Positions 20,870-33,163 of a stretch of DNA of 64,000 bases are shown here, piece after piece. The stretch is taken from assembly GCA_038373885.1 (NCBI GenBank), contig JAWZYV010013145.1, positions 62,001-126,000 of the forward strand. Reading direction: 5' to 3'. The position numbers and the translations under genes are program-made. The number at the start of each line of letters is the position of its first letter. The stretch's first letter is position 1. Below the pieces are notes generated by a model, which was not told where the DNA came from, searched no databases, and worked only from the letters and a program-made list of their open reading frames with translations. This DNA is from Cheiracanthium punctorium (taxonomy: Eukaryota > Arthropoda > Arachnida > Araneae > Cheiracanthiidae).

Positions 20870-23072
20870 ATTTCAAGCTTGACGCAGATATATTTCAAGC
20901 ACATATAAAATTGCAAAATGCTTACAAGAAAAGGGAAGGTTATTAGTTATTTATTTATTTTAGCTTTTATTGTATTGTTAATTCAATTCTTTTAGTTAAG
21001 AGAAAAAATTGCAACAGAAACTAAACAACAACGAAAAAACTGCAACAAAATCCGTGATCTAGATAATTTTTTAAATTAATCCACAGCAATTAATGTGAAA
21101 TACTTGACAAATGCACCATAAAAGTTCACTGCAGAAAAAAAAATAATAATAAATAAAAATCAGAAATTATGTACTATACATAACAGCATCTTTCATTTTA
21201 TAAATGTACGCCATTACGTAAATATTTCATTGCGATGAATAAATATGATTTGCAACAAAAGTACCTTCTTCTAGAGACGTAGCACCCGGCAAATTGCTTC
21301 TTCCCCTAACCAAATTCTCGACAGTTATATTCATAACCTAGTTCCGCTGCGTTAAAATTTCTCAGCCTGAGAAGAGCAATTTGATTCGTGCCTGGATTTT
21401 CAAGCACCGTAATACGGTATTGAATTAAATGCGTGAATTGGATTACAGGGCAAAGACCGGGTAAGCCCTATCTCCGCCATGTTAAATTCATCAACTTTAT
21501 GTGCCTTTTTTTCAGAAATGGTAAAAGATAATGGTACAAAATTTCAACAGCAGTTAGAATAACATATTTTACATACTTTAAAGCTTTATTTTTTTCTAAA
21601 TAAAAAAATATATATTATTAATTTTTTTACTGAAAATCCCTTTTAAATTTCCATTTTTGATGGAATCTTGCTGCCTAAAACGAAAAATTCTCAATATATT
21701 AACAAACTGCCATTTTAAAGTGTGTAGTACAATATGATATATCTGTCATTAAAAAATTGAGTTCATAAGTTTAATAGATATTGAGATAAAGGAACACGAA
21801 CCTGTAAAATCCACGTTTTGAGAAAACCCGCTTTAAAGATTTCACATATACGTATAAACTATGAAGTGCATTGGAGAAATAAATAATTTAAGAGAGAATA
21901 AAAATTTCTAATACTTGTGTTTTTCATATAAACAAGTGTAATATATCGCTAGAAAGATAAAATTTTACACTATTTAATGCATAAAAAAAATAAAAATCGA
22001 TTTTTTGCCCGAATTGTACATACTTATTTCCCTGAGTTTTTGAAAGACTTCTGTTTTATCGTAAGCCCGTATATAGGGTAACTTATACCGCACTTCTTTT
22101 TTAATTTGTGTAAAAATTTCAGAGTGCATATACAATAAAATTAAATGTATTGTAGAATATAGAGCATGTGTACTGCGCAAAAAAATTATAAAAAAATAAT
22201 TTATATTTTTAAACAATTTTCTAAAACATTTTATTGCGGGTGAAACGCCGCTCTTGTGCGGGAGTTATGCCTCGCCTGTCATAAGAAATTAATAAAATAA
22301 TAAATGAAAAATTTCTCGAAAAAATATTCAGATCTGGACTATAATTACGTATTTAATAACAAAAGATACTAAATTAGTATAAAGAGACGTACTAGCAGAT
22401 TTAAATCAATATGAGTCTGCTTACTTAGTTCACTGCTAAAATTATATTCTTATATTTTTTAATTGAATTATAATTGTTGTTTCATCGTGCTGGTCAAGCG
22501 TTACGTAAATCAGTGTAATCAAGCGTAAATCAGTGTATCCGAAATTGAAAAAAAAAGTGTAATAGTGTTTACATTGTTTTATTTGTTTTAACACTATTTT
22601 ATTTTTTAAATGTAAGCGTTTCAGACAAAATCTGTAAACAAATTAACAATTTATCCGAATTTTTAAAAACAATATTTCATTTAAGCCAGAACGTTAAAAT
22701 GCAGAATTATTTCAAAATCATCTCTTTTTTGTCAAATTAAAACGATTCACACTATTTTCAATATGTATTATTCATCTGTCAAATTGTAATTTCTGGATAT
22801 TGTCATTCAATTAACTCTGCATGTTATTATTTTTAAATATAAGCTTATGTATAGAATGTATGGTCACTTTTGTTATTCCCCTGTACTGACTGAGGATTTC
22901 AAAAACGAGCGAATGCATTTATATATGCAGAGAGAGGGGACGGGGAGATGAGGGTACATTTTCATATGCAGAGGGGGGGAGAAACGAGGGTATTATGGAA
23001 TACCCTTTACATTTTCAAATATAACTTTACTTGTTTTTGAATAACATCGCCATTCCAAAACCATCATCAGTA
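20870..23072. other. No gene recognised
   Basis: AT-rich. A short tandem copy of GACGCAGATATATTTCAAGC lies at about 20859-20900. A G-rich patch with two GCAGAGaGaGGGG-like repeats lies at 22926-22995. Open frames are short and low-complexity. Confidence 0.55.
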
Positions 23073-23077
23073 CATAT

Positions 23078-23751
23078 TGTAAAGAAGGTTATTTGGATGG
23101 GCTATTTTAAATTATCAAGTTGCGTTGTGACATGAATAAACCAGGTACGATATACACTTAGTTGCAATATAAAAAAGAGACGTTAAATACTTGAAACTAT
23201 TTTATTAAACATATACTATTGAAACATTATTATAACGGGCGGTGGTGGCTCAGCGAAAATAAAAAATACGTCCTATATGGACAGTGAAATTAAGGTGGAA
23301 TAAAATAAAAATTACGCCAGCACAGAATTACACATTGGCGAGAACAATAACTTGGCTGAGATTAATAGCGCCAATTCCAGAGCAACCCTAACAGTTAATC
23401 CAATAAAATTACAATGACGTAATCGCGAGCAAATAATTTTAATGTCGTCGCAGGGGAACAACCAAATAACTTACGCCAGCAGGATGCCAAGAAGAAACTC
23501 AAAAAGGCCGTTGATATTGCAAACGGACGCAATATAATCTATTTTTAGCACACCGGTCTGGAGAGACGAAACAATTAAGAACAAAAAGAAAAAGAATAGT
23601 GCATACGGGAAAAGCGAAAATACAGATTTAAAAGCCGAAATGACAGGAAAATGAAAACAGAAGTGATTTAGAATTCTTGAATTTTGGATAGATTGCATTA
23701 AAGAAAACCAAATTAAATGATTTTTAAATTAGATATGTGATCTTCATCACA
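23078..23751 (-). repeat. LTR (3' LTR in the inferred minus orientation)
   Basis: Starts TGTAAAGAAGG and ends TTCATCACA on the plus strand. Differences from the other LTR include TAAAG/TTGAG and the missing TG near the start, and single changes near 23354, 23420, 23443 and 23516. Such low divergence implies recent insertion. Any promoter or polyadenylation signal would lie here, but I could not place one. Confidence 0.85.
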
Positions 23752-23770
23752 TATATACTCCCCTCAACCA
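23752..23770 (-). other. Candidate polypurine tract
   Basis: Read on the minus strand, the bases next to the LTR are GGTTGAGGGGAGTATATA, then TGTGATG of the LTR. A TTGAGGGGAG tract at this place resembles the plus-strand primer of copia-type elements. Confidence 0.55.
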
Positions 23771-24076
23771 GGAAAAAAAATTTTGAAGAAATTTTTTTTT
23801 ATTAGTTACAATTAATGTATTTAAAAAATTTTAATTAAATGCTCTGTTTGGCTGGCATAAACAATTAAGAAAATCTTAAACATATTCAGACAAAATTATA
23901 CAATTGCAAAATTACTGCTGACCACCACCTAATAAATGTTTAGAGAAGAAAAAAAAATGTCATGACACAATAAAAATAACTGCTAGCAATACAAAGTAAA
24001 TGTCGACAAAATAAAAAGGGAGCATTTAGCTCACAATACAAAGGGACATTTTAAGCTCATCCTTTCTTTCAAACAA

Positions 24077-24175
24077 GGGGCATTTTAGCATACCCTTTTT
24101 TTTTAAATAAGGGGCATTTCAGCACACCCTTTTTTTTAAATAAGGGGCATTTCAGCACACCCTTTTCTCTTTAAT
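24077..24175 (-). repeat. Three tandem 33-34-bp units with A-rich/GGG tracts
   Basis: GGGGCATTTYAGCA units start at 24077, 24111 and 24144, each followed by ACCCTTTTTTTT. On the minus strand each unit supplies a polyA-GGG tract upstream of the 3' LTR, so these may be duplicated purine tracts. Weaker related units appear at 24018-24060. Confidence 0.7.
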
Positions 24176-24179
24176 TGAG

Positions 24180-27100
24180 CATCTCAAGCTCATGTGCACA
24201 TCAAAGATATACTGCTTAAACTTGCAGTGAGTACTCAAAATTATAATTATAAACCAGCGCTGTTGAATGGTTTGCATATATATATCAATAAGGCCTTCAA
24301 ATATCAGAATTATGCATCAAAAATACTTCACTCAATTGACAAAATAAAACAATACATTCAAATTATAATATGATACTAAAAAAAATTTTTTGTTTGTTTG
24401 ATGGTAATTTTTCACACAGTTCTGTACCATCAGAATTGTAATAATGTTGTAAATGTACATGACATAACAGTATCTTGACATACATATCTGTATATCATAA
24501 GAACAATAAGCACATTCAATTGAAAAAATTATACTTGCACAAAATGACAATGAAAAAAAAAAAAAAACAAGGACATTGAATATCAATCTGTACAATACCA
24601 TCAACGAACATCAATCTAAGTACAAATAAAAAAGGATCTCAGTAAAAGGTTTAAGTGTTATTGGACACTCACATATTTATTTATTTATTTTAAATTTTCA
24701 AGTTAGAGATAATACTAAATGAATCATTTAATTTTATTATTAATTATTATTTTATGACTGTGTAATTATTTACTTTAGAAGTCATCATTTAATAAGTGTT
24801 AAGTTTTAAGAACATTATTGAAGAAATGATATATTGACAGACACAGCATGAAATTCAAATACACAAGTGAAAACTGCTGGACCAGCCAGGCAGTACACAA
24901 AAGCAATTATACCTCCAAGCTTGTGGGTACCACACAAACAAGGAAACAAGCATTCAGCACATGCACACAGCAATATATCAGTGAATGTCAAATAAACAAG
25001 TTATTAATTATGTGGAGGTAGTAGAAAAAAATTAAGTTATAAAAGAATGAAATTAGTTATCTTGCAAGTCTTGAAAATGTAGGTTTAAACTTGGTAACAA
25101 GTACGTAAAATGTTAGTTATAGCTTAAAAAGAAAATTGAAGGCAATTGTTGTCATACGGTAAAAATAACAAAATTAATGATTTTTTTTTGTTTGTTTGTT
25201 CAAGAAAGGAATGTTGTTGTGTCACTTACTAACACACTAATATTTTCAAAAGTGACAAAATTGGGAAAGAATAGCACACAAAAGTACAAATAAAAATACA
25301 CTAAAATGCAATTACTAAAGTATACAATATACTGATACTCTGAAATTATATACCATCAAATTTCACTTATTAAAGTCTTGAGTTAATCTGATCACTACAT
25401 ATATATTTTATTATGAGCCTAACTAAACAAACAATATTTCACAAAATAATCACTAAGATAAGAATAAACATAATTCAAATAATAAATTAACTATAAGCAC
25501 TCTGAAAATGTAAATCAATGTAATTTTTTTTTTATGACTCAGTGAGTACTCGATACCTTAAAGTTGTATTAATTTATAGTAAGGTACAGAAGAGATTTAA
25601 ATATCTCATAGTATAGAAAAAATTTCAAAATAAAATGTTATGTTTGTGTATGTGAACACAAAAGAGTGACAAAACATATACAATGTGTTTAAAATATTTT
25701 TGAAATGCACTACTGTACACCATAGTGAAAATGTGGGAGAAAAAATGTAACAAATATTCAAAAATTTTGTGTGTAGCAAAATGTGGAAGGACAAGCACAA
25801 TGAACTCAATGAGCAGAACATCAGTGTGAACATGTTTGTGAGTGTGAACATATAAGACATAAACACAAGTGTGATGAAAAAAAAAAAAAATCAAGTATGT
25901 GAAAACGTTGAGAGTCAGTAAGTGTAAGCAATGTAAATAAAAACAACAACATGAAAAAAGAGTGTAATTGTGGACAAACACAGACTTCAAAGATCAGTGA
26001 CTATTCAAGTATGAATCTTATTTGAAGTACAACAAACAATGTATGATATAGTGTATTTGTGAAAAGAAAAAAAGGTAATCGAATGAATACCACTATACTC
26101 TTCCAAAGAATGCATGTATTAAACAGAGGCATATCAATGGCAGGAAAGAAAACAATAAAACGGTGTATCTAAAAAAATGTAAAAAAGTGTGAACTGTACA
26201 ACCTATGATAAACATGTAAAACTTGTATTAAAAAGGCCAGAAATAGAGTGAAACATAAAAATATAAATGTACTCTTAAAAAAAAGTGTTCAAAACAAATA
26301 ATGTGTAAAAAAATCAGTCAACATGGTGACTGTAAATAATAGTATGTTCAAAGAAAGAAAATGTGTGAAAAATATGACAAAAATAGAAACAGTATATTGT
26401 GAGAAGAAAAAAAAGCTGAAAGAATATGTATGTTGTGCCATGGACTTTAATATGCAAAAATGCAGTGTGTCAGTGTATGAAAAAAGTGTGTGCCTTGGAA
26501 AGGCCTTGCCATGGACTTAAGTAATGGAAGAGAGTGAAAAGATATGTAATTGAAGACTGTCATGATTATCAAAATAAAGAGTAAAGAAAAATATAACGAT
26601 GTATGTGTACCTCATAGAGGCTGTACAATGAACATAAAATGTAAAATATAATGGGAGCAAAAGCGCAAGCATAATTTAAAATCACAAGAATGAATATGTA
26701 CGCAAATAGAAAATTAAACACATAAAGAGGTCTGTACACAAAAGTAAACATATAAAGCAATGAGTAATAATAATATTTATCGTGAGTGAACGAAACACAG
26801 TGCATAAAGAAGAAAAAAACTAAGAAGTGTATTAAAATAATTAAATGTGTGTGAATTGCAATCCAACAATTGTATTAAACAGTAAAATATTAATGTCATA
26901 TATACTATATAAAAGGAGTAATTTAGATTTAAACTAATTTATAAACATGATTGAAAAACAATAACAATTATTTTTTTCTTACAACTCCTTAGAAGAAGTA
27001 AAATAAAAGAAAAATTCAGCATATTAAATATTGTCCTTGACACGTTATGTCTAAAAAAAGTACTCTTAGCATGTGCTATTTGCACACAAAAGAAATGGAT

Positions 27101-27487
27101 GCAAAGACAATATGAACATGATTATTATTATTATACAAGTATTAGAAGAACTGCACTTATAAATGACTTACCAAATTTCCAAGAATAAAATTTCAGTTAT
27201 TCGGTAAATAAAAATTTAGCAAAAAACTTTTCATTAGTCATACTTAAAATATAATGTCCATTAAATTATCAGTTCAAACGGCATTGCATAGTATGAGCTG
27301 TCGGTGTATCAGGAGCGCGCACATTTAAAAAAAGCAAAACAAATTGCCGATCACAGGAGGGGGAAAAAAAAAGTTTTCGCCAAGTTCAGTGAATGGCACA
27401 CCTAGAGACGCACGAAAAAAAAAAACTACTGTAGACTGCAGACATCCGGACACAAAGTCCCACATTTGCGGTGATCGGACGGCTTTT
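24180..27487. other. LTR-element interior with no recognised ORF
   Basis: Small minus-strand frames of 68-121 codons here are hydrophobic and F/Y/L-rich, which is what T-rich DNA produces by chance. I found no reverse transcriptase (YxDD), integrase or zinc-knuckle motif on either strand. Plus-strand text from 25.6 to 26.6 kb is dominated by GTGTGAA, AAAATGT and AAAAAGTG words. Confidence 0.6.
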
Positions 27488-27495
27488 CGCACAGT

Positions 27496-28024
27496 CAGAG
27501 GCGCAGAGAGCCAAGTCGGGGCCCCGGGGATAAAATCTTTGGGGTCCCTTTGCTATCCAGAAATCCTTTTGATGCCGTATTAGATCAATCATTTATTCCT
27601 TATTAAAATTATTAATCATTTAAAGAAATTTTAAATTAATAGTAATTGGAAAATAATTAATAGAATTAAAATTATTAATTTAAAAGAATATTATACTTTA
27701 ATAAACATCCATGTTCTAAAAAATACCAACAGTTTGTTTTGAAGGTTTTGTCACCTCCATAGAGAAACTGTATTTGAAACGTTAACATTTTTGCAAGGCA
27801 TGCTTCCTGAGTTTTGAAAAAATTAATATTTTTATTCATTCTTCCATGCAAGCAGGCAGCCAAAAAAGTTTCAGAAGGCCAAAAAGTGGAAATTTCAAAA
27901 TTTCTCATAGAAAGTCTTGATCTTTAACATTTTGTTAAGGAAAATTCAAAATTTCGGAGGTTGGGTGTGCCCATAGTCTCTTCTATGGCTGGCTTTCTTC
28001 CACTATTTAACAATGTGTCTCGGG

Positions 28025-28056
<32 letters not shown>

Positions 28057-28364
28057 TTTTTTGTTAAATAAATCTTTTCTACTTTTAGTCATGGCAAACC
28101 GTTGAATAACACCTTCAATGTCTACTTTTCTTGGAAAAGAAGACTCAATCACTAACACTCCTTGTTTTTGTCAAGTTGGTGGTTTATGCTATAGATGGCT
28201 TTTTGTAATTTCATTCAAAAATTAATTTGAAACATCCACGGACATAATCTAAATTTGGACTTTTTTTGACACCTCACAATTAAGTATCATATAAACAGCA
28301 AAAGTGGGGCCCCTTCACAAGCTGAGACCCTGGGGATTTTTCCCCTGCTCCCCCTCCCTCTCTG
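27496..28364. mobile_element. hAT-like non-autonomous element nested in the LTR element
   Basis: Bounded by a perfect 8-bp duplication CGCACAGT (27488-27495 and 28365-28372). The left end is CAGAGGCGCAGAG and the right end inverts to CAGAGAGGGAGGG. An 8-bp duplication with CAGAG ends is typical of hAT. The interior has GGGGCCCC near both ends and 30 consecutive A at 28025-28054. I see no transposase; a 77-codon minus-strand frame at 27675-27908 is unrecognised. Confidence 0.8.
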
Positions 28365-28680
28365 CGCACAGTTCAGCATTAGTTGTAAGTTTCACACATA
28401 AAGCAAGGCAGGAAAACATAACATACTCCATAGACCGCGCTGCAGGAAGCGGACACAAAAGTCTCCAAATAGTCATAGGAACGTGTAGAACTCAAAGCGG
28501 TATTACGGAGGTGAGCAGTATGTGCTTTGGTAGAACTCACCTACAATTCGACGGAGGGTGTTGCGTAGTAAGATCATCGATAATCCCTATATGAAATGAG
28601 GAGACGATCGGAAACTCATCATTAATGAATAGCCAGTCCATCAAGCAGCTCAGTGTTCCGTAAAAACGAAAGTCACATCA

Positions 28681-28827
28681 CTAGAGTAATACATCACACA
28701 TGTTCCATAAAACGAAAGTCACATCACTAGAATAAATAGCATTGTCGGGGCCGGAATGTGCATCCACAATGCAAGCAGACGGACTGGAGTGAAGAAGTGT
28801 CTTGATCGGGCTAGTTGATTCCGCCAT
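28681..28827 (-). pseudogene. Possible gag remnant at the 5' side of the LTR element
   Basis: Short frame starting MAESTSPIKTLL, 48 codons, located just inside the 5' LTR and candidate primer site where gag would begin. The start resembles N-termini I associate with animal copia gag proteins, but it is too short and motif-poor to be sure. The frame ends long before any zinc knuckle. Confidence 0.25.
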
Positions 28828-28865
28828 TTTGCTAAGCCACCACCAGAATAAATGCAACTTAAGTG

Positions 28866-28885
28866 CCTGGGTAGGCACCAATTTA
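28866..28885 (-). other. Candidate primer binding site
   Basis: Read on the minus strand, four bases after the LTR lies TTGGTGCCTACCCAGG. TGG near the LTR edge is the usual complement of a tRNA CCA end. The matching tRNA is not identified, and the site also contains a GTGCCT/AGGCAC inverted repeat. Confidence 0.45.
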
Positions 28886-29561
28886 TGTTGAGAAGGTGTT
28901 ATTTGGATGGGCTATTTTAAATTATCAAGTTGCGTTGTGACATGAATAAACCAGGTACGATATACACTTAGTTGCAATATAAAAAAGAGACGTTAAATAC
29001 TTGAAACTATTTTATTAAACATATACTATTGAAACATTATTATAACGGGCGGTGGTGGCTCAGCGAAAATAAAAAATACGTCCTATATGGACAGTGAAAT
29101 TAAGGTGGAATAAAATAAAAATTACGCCAGCACAGAATTACACATTGGCGAGAACAATAACTTAGCTGAGATTAATAGCGCCAATTCCAGAGCAACCCTA
29201 ACAGTTAATCCAATAAAATTACAATGACGTCATCGCGAGCAAATAATTTTAAAGTCGTCGCAGGGGAACAACCAAATAACTTACGCCAGCAGGATGCCAA
29301 GAAGAAACTCAAAAAGGCCGTTGATTTTGCAAACGGACGCAATATAATCTATTTTTAGCACACCGGTCTGGAGAGACGAAACAATTAAGAACAAAAAGAA
29401 AAAGAATAGTGCATACGGGAAAAGCGAAAATACAGATTTAAAAGCCGAAATGACAGGAAAATGAAAACAGAAGTGATTTAGAATTCTTGAATTTTGGATA
29501 GATTGCATTAAAGAAAACCAAATTAAATGATTTTTAAATTAGATATGTGATCTTCATCACA
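28886..29561 (-). repeat. LTR (5' LTR in the inferred minus orientation)
   Basis: Starts TGTTGAGAAGGTG and ends TTCATCACA, followed by the CATAT duplication at 29562-29566. Partner of 23078-23751. Confidence 0.85.
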
Positions 29562-29779
29562 CATATTATAACTGATTGTAATGAAATGTCACTTGTAGAG
29601 AAAAACACTATTTAATTTGTTGTTATAGAAAATATTATTCAAAGAAAAAGTTAAAAAAAAGATATTAATATGAAATAGTTGGGCAATATGAGCTGGGTGG
29701 TTTAACTTGGTGAAAAACTAATTACACTTCACAAAACATAATTATTTTAAACTTAAAAACCATATTTTTAAGATTATGT

Positions 29780-30145
29780 TTAAATCACTTCTCTTCGAGT
29801 CTGTTTATTAAAGTCGCAGGCATAATCTTCTTTGTCTGCTCCAGTACAGACAAGGTGAGTCCAAGGGAGAACAGCTGAAGCACTGAGTCCAAATTTCTCC
29901 ATGCTGATCTTCGGAGAACTTTCCGTCACACAATATACACTAAACGTCTTTGTTTTCGGGTTCTTTAGTTGCTGACGTGAAATACCCGACCCATAATACC
30001 CAATACCATAGTAAGCATATTCCATAATACTCAACACACCATCTAGGAAAATGAACCTTTGAAGTGATGGGAAAAGCACAGTCAGCCAAAAAACAACCAC
30101 AGTACAACAAACAGCATTTCTTTTAGTGTACATTATGTTTAACAT
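29780..30145 (-). CDS. Hypothetical small protein with hydrophobic N-terminus
   Basis: A 121-codon frame starting MLNIMYTKRNAVCC. Residues about 12-35 are strongly hydrophobic (TVVVFWLTVLFPSL), as in a signal peptide or anchor. The remainder is mixed in composition, with four further cysteines (positions about 82, 110, 119 region) and no low-complexity runs. That makes it the most protein-like non-transposon frame in the window. No homologue comes to mind. I see no clear TATA box, splice sites or AATAAA beyond the stop. It lies just outside the LTR element and could be an exon, a decayed gene or chance. Confidence 0.3.
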   Translation of the reverse strand: MLNIMYTKRNAVCCTVVVFWLTVLFPSLQRFIFLDGVLSIMEYAYYGIGYYGSGISRQQLKNPKTKTFSVYCVTESSPKISMEKFGLSASAVLPWTHLVCTGADKEDYACDFNKQTRREVI

Positions 30146-30309
30146 CAGTGTTCAAGTCACGTCTATGCTTGTAGGTTAAAATGTTTGAAAATGTATCTGC
30201 AAAAACTCTTGAAAATCACAAATCAAACTTTTAGCATCAGAAGTTTCTATTACTTGATGTCATCAAGCAATACTTAATAATGATTTTGTAATTGCGAAGA
30301 AGTCTTTAA

Positions 30310-30813
30310 CCCTTTGAGGCGCAACCCTTTAACAATGCTGAAAAAAAGGGCTGCCGTTGCCATCGCTCGACTTAACTATTAGCAAGATGGCGGACGATCG
30401 AAACGTTCATCGCTTGCCACAGATCTAGAGACCCTTTTTTCACGACAGCTGGCTGTGCGGCACAGTCAGCTGTGTCAAAAAATGGTCTCTAGATCTGTGG
30501 CACGCGATGTACGTTTCGATCGTCCGCCATCTTGCTGGTAGTTAAGTCGAGAGATGGCAACGGCAGTCCTTTTTTCAGCATTGGGCAATCGATCCAGCTG
30601 TTCTCGCATTCTTCCATTTTTCAGCAGATGTCAGTGCTGTTAAAACGTGACAATTTTTTTACGGGAAATGCCGTGCTAAAAAGTAAAGGATTCTCGTAGA
30701 GCTATGTCACCCGCAACTATTTACATAGAAATCAAATCTATTCATCGTGACTGGCAACAGTCAAAACGCCAGAGTTGGGTGTTCCCAGAGCGGGAACACT
30801 GCGCGTTAAAGGG
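30310..30813 (-). mobile_element. piggyBac-type foldback MITE, copy E
   Basis: Full-length inverse-orientation copy with TTAA on both sides (30306-30309 and 30814-30817). Both hairpin arms and the non-palindromic part are present. A deletion in the left end turns the usual CCCTTTCCCAATGC into CCCTTTAACAATGC. Confidence 0.85.
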
Positions 30814-30817
30814 TTAA

Positions 30818-31910
30818 TGTTAGCTTGGATATTAGGATTATATTTTTTAAAATGACAGTATTTTGAATATAATGTAGCTTCGTTTAGAATTTCTGATTCG
30901 GTTTACGTATCAATTTTTTATCGCAACTGGCAACAGTCTGTAGCGAATGGTACAACTATAACAAGCGATCAATTCTCACTGCATTGTAGCATGTTGAGTC
31001 TTTCTAGAGTAGTTCATGGTATTCCCAAGTGATTATAGCTCCTAACAGAACCGAAAATTCGGTATTCCATATTTCCCGACTATTCTTTCCATATAATACC
31101 TTCCTCTCCTCTATAGATATATTTTAAATAAATTTTGCTTACATTTTCTCGTTCACATTTCACGTATGGTGTGTTCTACTTTGAAATTTTCATACACGCT
31201 AGTGTTCTTCAATTTTATTCGTATGCGTATGAAATTTAGCACCAGTAAATAAATAAAATGGACTAGATTTCCCCCCAGGTTTAAACAATCCGGACGTGTT
31301 TATATGCATCTCTCACGAAGAAAGAAATGTTCACCCTCCCACCCAAACCCTGAGATCAAACACATTTTGCTATAAAAATAGATTTAGAGGCAATAAAACG
31401 CACTCGAATGCAGTGAGTTATGGCAACATGGCAACATAAAAATATTGGAGTTATTTTATTTCCCCTTCCGCAATTTTAAATTTATTGATTGTATGTATTG
31501 TGTATTCTTGGACATTGTTAGTTGCATGAAGCAGTTCCATAGTGCAATATAATTTAGCGTAGCTAGTAAAAAAAATCATTAGCTAATGTCTGGATGTATG
31601 CGTTTAAAAATATCAGAAAAATACAATTTGAAAATTAAACAAACAAAAATAAAAGAAAGATAAACATGCACGGAAAAAAAATATTATGTTGTATTCAAAC
31701 AAATATTGTAGATTCAACGAAATTTTGCTGAAGCTATTTCAACCGAATAACTTTGTTAGTTTTTAAAAAAAAATATTTCATTGAATTAACAAAAATTTAA
31801 TTGATTCAACAAAATTATTTCTTTAAAATAGAACCAATCAAACTTTTGTTGAATCAACAAAGCATTTTTTCAGTGTGCTTTCCTATTTAATGCAATAAAA
31901 ATTCATTTTT
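30818..31910. other. No gene recognised
   Basis: AT-rich spacer with no ORF of note. An A/T-rich stretch with TTGAATCAAC and its inverse occurs around 31710-31860. Confidence 0.55.
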
Positions 31911-32760
31911 ACTTTCCGAACATGTACCATGTAAGGAAAGTATTGTAATCATGAAAAAATTCGAATTCGAGATTTTGGTGTATTCACACGTTTTGAGGTC
32001 TTCTGAATTCATTTATGCTATTTTTACGAGATGTATGTATGTATGTGTGTATGTGTGTGTGTGTGTGTGTGTATGTGTGTTTGTGTGTATGTGAGTGAAC
32101 ACGATAGCTCCTGAACGGGGCATTCGATTGAGCTCAAATTGGGTATATATGTTATAAACCACCGTCGCAAGACCGGTATTGATTTGGGTGTGTATAGGAC
32201 TTATAGTTTTTCTACAGGGCTACGACAAACATTTCTTTTACATTATGGCCTATGGAGGAAAATTCTGGAAAGTGCGCTAGCGTTTAAACAGTGCATTCGA
32301 TTGAGCTCAAATTAGGTATAGATGTTATAAACCACCATCGTAAGACCAGTATTGATTTTGATGTGTATAGGACTTATAGTTTTTCTACAGGGTTAAAACA
32401 AAGATTTCTTTTACATTATGGCCTATGGGGAGAAATTCTTGAAAGTGCGCTAGCGTTTAAACGGTACATTCGATTGAGCTCAAATTGGGTATATATGTTA
32501 TAAACCACCGTCGCAAGACCTGCATTGATTTTGGTGTGTATAGGACTTATTGTTTTTCTACAGGGCTACGACAAAGATTTCTTTTACATTACGGCCTATG
32601 GGACGAAATTCTTTAAATTACGCTAGCGTTTAAACGGTGCATTCGATTGAGCTTCAATTTGGTATATATATTTGAATTATTCATCGATTAAAATTTATTT
32701 AAGTGCTTGGTCATGATCTTAATCGTAAGTGTTCGGAAAGTGGAGTGAAGTCACTCCAGA
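31911..32760 (+). mobile_element. DINE-like element, subfamily 1, copy 4 (largest array)
   Basis: Complete copy between T-runs. Microsatellite at about 32035-32093. Four tandem-unit starts (CATTCGATTGAGC near 32121, 32295, 32467 and 32640). The 3' hairpin is GAGTG-AAGT-CACTC, keeping the stem while the loop changes, then CAGA. Confidence 0.7.
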
Positions 32761-33163
32761 TTTTTTTTTTTTTAGCTGCCACATGATGCTGAATGAAAAA
32801 ACAACTACACAATATTTGAAAAATATCTAAAATATTTCAAAGTTTTAGAAGAATTCAATGCCCCCTTTTTATTGTTGCGAAACATCCTATTATGACACTT
32901 AATTTCATTTCAGTAGTTACATTGTTTAAAATATGATTAGAAAAAAAAATTGAAAAATACCCTTAAGATATTTAAAATATTAAAATAATTTAAGAACCTA
33001 TATTTTACGTTATGTAACAATACTTATTTTGGATAAATTTCGTTCGATTTGTTTCAAATTGTTTTCATGTGTTGGAAAAACAGAAAGAAATAGAGAAAGA
33101 AGCTAGCACAAAACTTATATTTTACTTTCTAAAATGGAATATTGTATTGTTACTCAACATATA

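Larger units (their letters stand above)
23078..29561 (-). mobile_element. LTR element with non-coding interior (LARD-like)
   Basis: Two direct repeats of about 675 bp (23078-23751 and 28886-29561) differ at only a handful of positions, begin TG and end CA, and are flanked by the perfect 5-bp duplication CATAT (23073-23077, 29562-29566). Candidate priming signals place the coding direction on the minus strand. The interior of about 5.1 kb encodes no gag, protease, integrase or reverse transcriptase that I can find. From about 25.5 to 27.3 kb the plus strand is conspicuously rich in A and poor in C. A hAT-like element is nested at 27496-28364. A non-coding interior between intact LTRs fits a 'large retrotransposon derivative', moved by enzymes from a related element. 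I cannot assign copia, gypsy or BEL with certainty; the tract next to the left LTR looks copia-like. Confidence 0.85.

Noticed and set aside
25625..25990. 121-codon hydrophobic ORF on the minus strand
   Set aside because: It is F/Y/L/H-rich text from T-rich low-complexity DNA in the LTR interior, with no domain.
23471..29508. Identical 75-codon ORFs (MQSIQNSRILNHFC...) at 23471-23698 and 29281-29508
   Set aside because: They lie within the LTR pair, and the duplication is explained by the LTRs. There is no known LTR-encoded protein.
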